Below are positions 62,129 through 64,000 of a stretch of 64,000 nucleotides of DNA, piece by piece (within the stretch, counting starts at the first letter, position 1; each line of letters begins with the position of its first letter). The translations under genes were made by a program, and so were the position numbers. The stretch spans positions 27,040 to 91,039 of the forward strand of contig JAPFCR010000009.1 of NCBI GenBank assembly GCA_026169375.1. The letters run 5' to 3'. The notes below the pieces were generated by a model. That model was not told the DNA's origin. It did no database searches and saw only the letters and a list, made by a program, of their open reading frames with translations. The stretch comes from Sporosarcina sp. Lineage in GTDB: Bacteria; Bacillota; Bacilli; Bacillales_A; Planococcaceae.

Positions 62129-63046
62129 TTATGCGAAAACTTGCCCACCATTCACATGTAGGACTTGCCCCGTAACAAAACGAGAATCATCGGAAGCAAG
62201 GTAAACGAAAGTCGGAGCTACTTCAAACGGCTGGCCTTGCCGGTCCATCGGATTACCCGCTAAAACTGTCTCGTCTGCTGAAAAACTAGACGGGATGATC
62301 GGTGTCCAAATCTTCCCTGGCGCAATCGCATTCACCCTTATGCCTTTACTCACCAAGTTCCTCGCAAGTGCCCGTGTCCATCCTACAATTGCCGCTTTCG
62401 TTGCGCTATAATCCATTAATTGGTCGTTTCCGTCAAAGGCAACAACAGATGTTGTATTAATAATGGAACTGCCTTGTTTTAAATGTTTCATCGCTGCTTT
62501 CGTCGTATAAAAGTGGGAATATACATTTAATTTGAACGTTTCATCAAATTGTTCATCAGTAATATCTGAAACATTTAATTGTTGGAATTGAATGCCGACA
62601 TGGTTACAGAGAACATCTAACCCACCAAATATTTTGACGGTTTCTTCAACAATGTCCACGCATTGTTGTTTTTCACGTAAATCTCCTGGAAGTAAAAGAC
62701 AGCGCTGACCAAGTTCTTCGATTCTATTTTTGGTACGTGTGGCATCATTATGTTCATCCAAATACGCAATTGCCACATCTGCCCCTTCTTTTGCATAAGC
62801 AATCGCTGCCGCTGCCCCCATTCCACTGTCTCCCCCTGTAATAAGAGCGACTTTATCTTTAAGCTTATTACTTCCCGTGTAATTTGGATTTTCTACAATT
62901 GGACGCGGAACCATCAATTCCTCTAGGCCGGGCTGACGGTATTGCTTCTGTTCTGGCACTGTAAGCGCGACTTCTTTATATTGTATGATTTTCCCGTAAT
63001 TTGGATACAGTGGGTAGTTCTCTTGGTCTGAATGTTCACTCGTCAA
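62129..63046 (-). CDS. SDR family oxidoreductase (YhdF/YhxC-like)
   Basis: The 305-residue NAD(P)-dependent dehydrogenase has an N-terminal extension of about 45 residues, then [20 protein letters not shown] (nucleotide site), an NHVG in place of NNAG, and the catalytic set [20 protein letters not shown] (Ser, Tyr, Lys). It ends [16 protein letters not shown]. This layout is that of Bacillus YhdF/YhxC/YdaD general-stress dehydrogenases. The start is TTG at 63046 after AGGAGGGAG. Substrate unknown. Confidence 0.92.
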   Translation of the reverse strand: MTSEHSDQENYPLYPNYGKIIQYKEVALTVPEQKQYRQPGLEELMVPRPIVENPNYTGSNKLKDKVALITGGDSGMGAAAAIAYAKEGADVAIAYLDEHNDATRTKNRIEELGQRCLLLPGDLREKQQCVDIVEETVKIFGGLDVLCNHVGIQFQQLNVSDITDEQFDETFKLNVYSHFYTTKAAMKHLKQGSSIINTTSVVAFDGNDQLMDYSATKAAIVGWTRALARNLVSKGIRVNAIAPGKIWTPIIPSSFSADETVLAGNPMDRQGQPFEVAPTFVYLASDDSRFVTGQVLHVNGGQVFA

Positions 63047-63172
63047 TTCATTCTCCCTCCTGACTTCGTACTCATCAGGCTACTTTATGCATGCGGCTAA
63101 TTCGTTATACGTCACACCTGAAAGAAATAAGAATATAGTAAACTGAGAAATGAATTTAGGAGGCTAACTTTA

Positions 63173-63343
63173 TTGGAATATTACTATTCTCCTTACGTGC
63201 ATTATTTATTAGTTCCCTTTTCTGAAGCCCGAGCAAGTATGATTTACGGAGAGCAATTTTTGCAGTTAAAAGTCCCTGAGATTGGGCCAAGACCACCCTT
63301 TTACACACAGCCAGTGTATGAACCATATATGCCCCTCATATGA
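63173..63343 (+). CDS. Small Tyr/Pro-rich protein (56 aa)
   Basis: The frame starts with TTG at 63173 (LEYYYSPYVHYLLVPFSEAR) after TAGGAGGC and ends PPFYTQPVYEPYMPLI. The composition, rich in Tyr and Pro, recalls small spore-coat proteins, but I recognise no family. Divergent from the SDR gene. Confidence 0.6.
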   Translation: MEYYYSPYVHYLLVPFSEARASMIYGEQFLQLKVPEIGPRPPFYTQPVYEPYMPLI

Positions 63344-63440
63344 TTATTTTCTTCAATACTTCGTTCAACCAAAAAATAATATTCTTGCAAGCAGCGGCGA
63401 ATAATTAGCTTATAGGTACTAGCAAGAAAATGTTCCTAAT

Positions 63441-63480
63441 TTAAAAGCGGCTTCGCTAATTGAACGAAACCGCTTTTAAT
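63441..63480 (+). terminator. Terminator after the small Tyr/Pro-rich gene
   Basis: TTAAAAGCGG and TTCG pair with CGAA and CCGCTTTTAA over an eight-base loop; T-rich sequence follows. Confidence 0.75.
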
Positions 63481-63861
63481 CATTTCTGCAAAGTATTCAA
63501 TGTCTATCTATATATCTTCCAATTCAGCCGCTTAATGAATTGCGTTAATCGAACATTACACAGGCTAACTACAATTTTTGTAAATATATCACTTACAGGT
63601 ATTAGCATTGCTAACGCTGGGGTAGGAATATTTCGATCATCATCTATTTTTTACTTTGTAATTATCCCCTACTGCGCTTTTGGCTTCATAAAGGGCTATA
63701 TCTGCACTTTTTAATATTGCAATTTAGGTTATTAATTCCTTCTAAAAAACCATTCGAATAATTAAAGGCAAAACGAATCATTTTGAAACCCCAACATATA
63801 TAATAGAACCCAAAATTTAAGTAAAGTTTAGGTGAAACGGTAAGCCTTGATTTTCACATAA
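63481..63861. other. Intergenic region before the group II intron end
   Basis: I see no credible gene. A plus-strand frame with FCKVFNVYLYIFQFSRLMNC has no ribosome binding site. It ends at the presumed 3' splice site of the intron. Confidence 0.4.
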
Positions 63862-64000
63862 TCGAGTAGAGTGAACGAATCAGAATTTTGATTCGTTCAA
63901 CCCTCTCACACCACCGTACGTACGGACCCGTATACGGCGGTTCAATAATTTGAGTGTACAAACTGGTACTTCTTAGATATGTCCATATATCCGAGTTGTG
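63862..64000 (-). mobile_element. 3' end of a bacterial group II intron (continues right of window)
   Basis: On the minus strand, TTGAACCGCCGTATACGGGT and CCGTACGTACGGTGGTGTGA form the domain V hairpin usual in class C introns. GAACGAATC/GATTCGTTC then forms domain VI, and the intron ends near CTACTCG at 63862-63868. The reverse-transcriptase gene would lie to the right, outside this window. Confidence 0.85.

Noticed and set aside
1..64000. tRNA and rRNA genes
   Set aside because: I looked for cloverleaf-type sequence with GTTCGAATC-like arms and rRNA motifs in the intergenic stretches and saw none.

Overview
The window looks like chromosomal DNA of a low-GC, spore-forming-type Firmicute (order Bacillales; a Planococcaceae relative such as Sporosarcina or Lysinibacillus is my guess, not proven). 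The support is strong AGGAGG-type ribosome binding sites, frequent TTG/GTG starts, and homologues of Bacillus genes (RsbQ, YkuS, the KatX-type long catalase, RlmCD/YefA, Csp).

Layout. 0-7.7 kb: a chemoreceptor cut by the window edge, an RraA-fold protein, a two-gene operon with a retropepsin-like protease, an acetate-type (SatP/YaaH) transporter, a VLRF1-like protein, and an RsbQ-like hydrolase (frameshifted) overlapping a PAS-GGDEF protein. 7.8-11.3 kb: a structured non-coding element, then pflB-pflA (anaerobic pyruvate cleavage) behind a Rex-like operator. 11.3-17.2 kb: YkuS, an amino-acid ABC importer, an O-methyltransferase and AIM24, separated by many copies of a palindromic repeat family. 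17.2-25 kb: a complete type I restriction-modification locus (hsdM-hsdS-hsdR on the minus strand) and a PemK/MazF-like toxin pair. 25-31.5 kb: an EamA exporter with a divergent AraC regulator, a MerR/ABC-ATPase chimera with its permease, a nucleotidyltransferase and a second AraC-type regulator. 31.7-34.5 kb: a macrolide-resistance-type operon (mph phosphotransferase, then an ABC-F protein), each gene preceded by a tiny leader peptide and mutually exclusive hairpins. 34.6-44 kb: small membrane proteins, a long catalase, an Rpn-type nuclease, an EVE-like/HNH nuclease, a cold-shock protein, an HD hydrolase, then about 1.8 kb of decayed DNA (BenE transporter and IS21 istB remnants). 44-52.8 kb: a RiPP cluster. 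52.9-54.2 kb: IS21 istA and DUF2326 remnants. 54.2-60.2 kb: four serine-recombinase-family genes plus small companion ORFs, ending against the 3' end of rlmCD. 60.2-64 kb: rlmCD, a small protein, an SDR dehydrogenase, a small Tyr/Pro-rich protein, and the 3' end of a group II intron running out of the window.

The most interesting system is the RiPP cluster. A 50-residue precursor gene that is easy to miss (52623-52775) with its own promoter and an attenuating hairpin is followed by an E1-like partner, a YcaO cyclodehydratase, a SagB-type dehydrogenase, a split LanB dehydratase (glutamylation plus elimination proteins), a DUF2268 zinc protease, an MFS exporter and a GNAT acetyltransferase. This gene set resembles that of goadsporin, a linear azole- and dehydroamino-acid-containing peptide, but the precursor core is unlike any I know. 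The elimination gene carries a frameshift in an A10 run, and the cluster is bracketed by istA and istB fragments of an IS21-type element. Next in interest are the two leader-peptide attenuators of the mph/ABC-F operon, the RsbQ-PAS-GGDEF wiring, the MerR/ATPase fusion lacking Walker A, the recombinase cluster with a Ser-to-Ala family member, and a repeat family whose otherwise unrelated members share one terminal inverted repeat.
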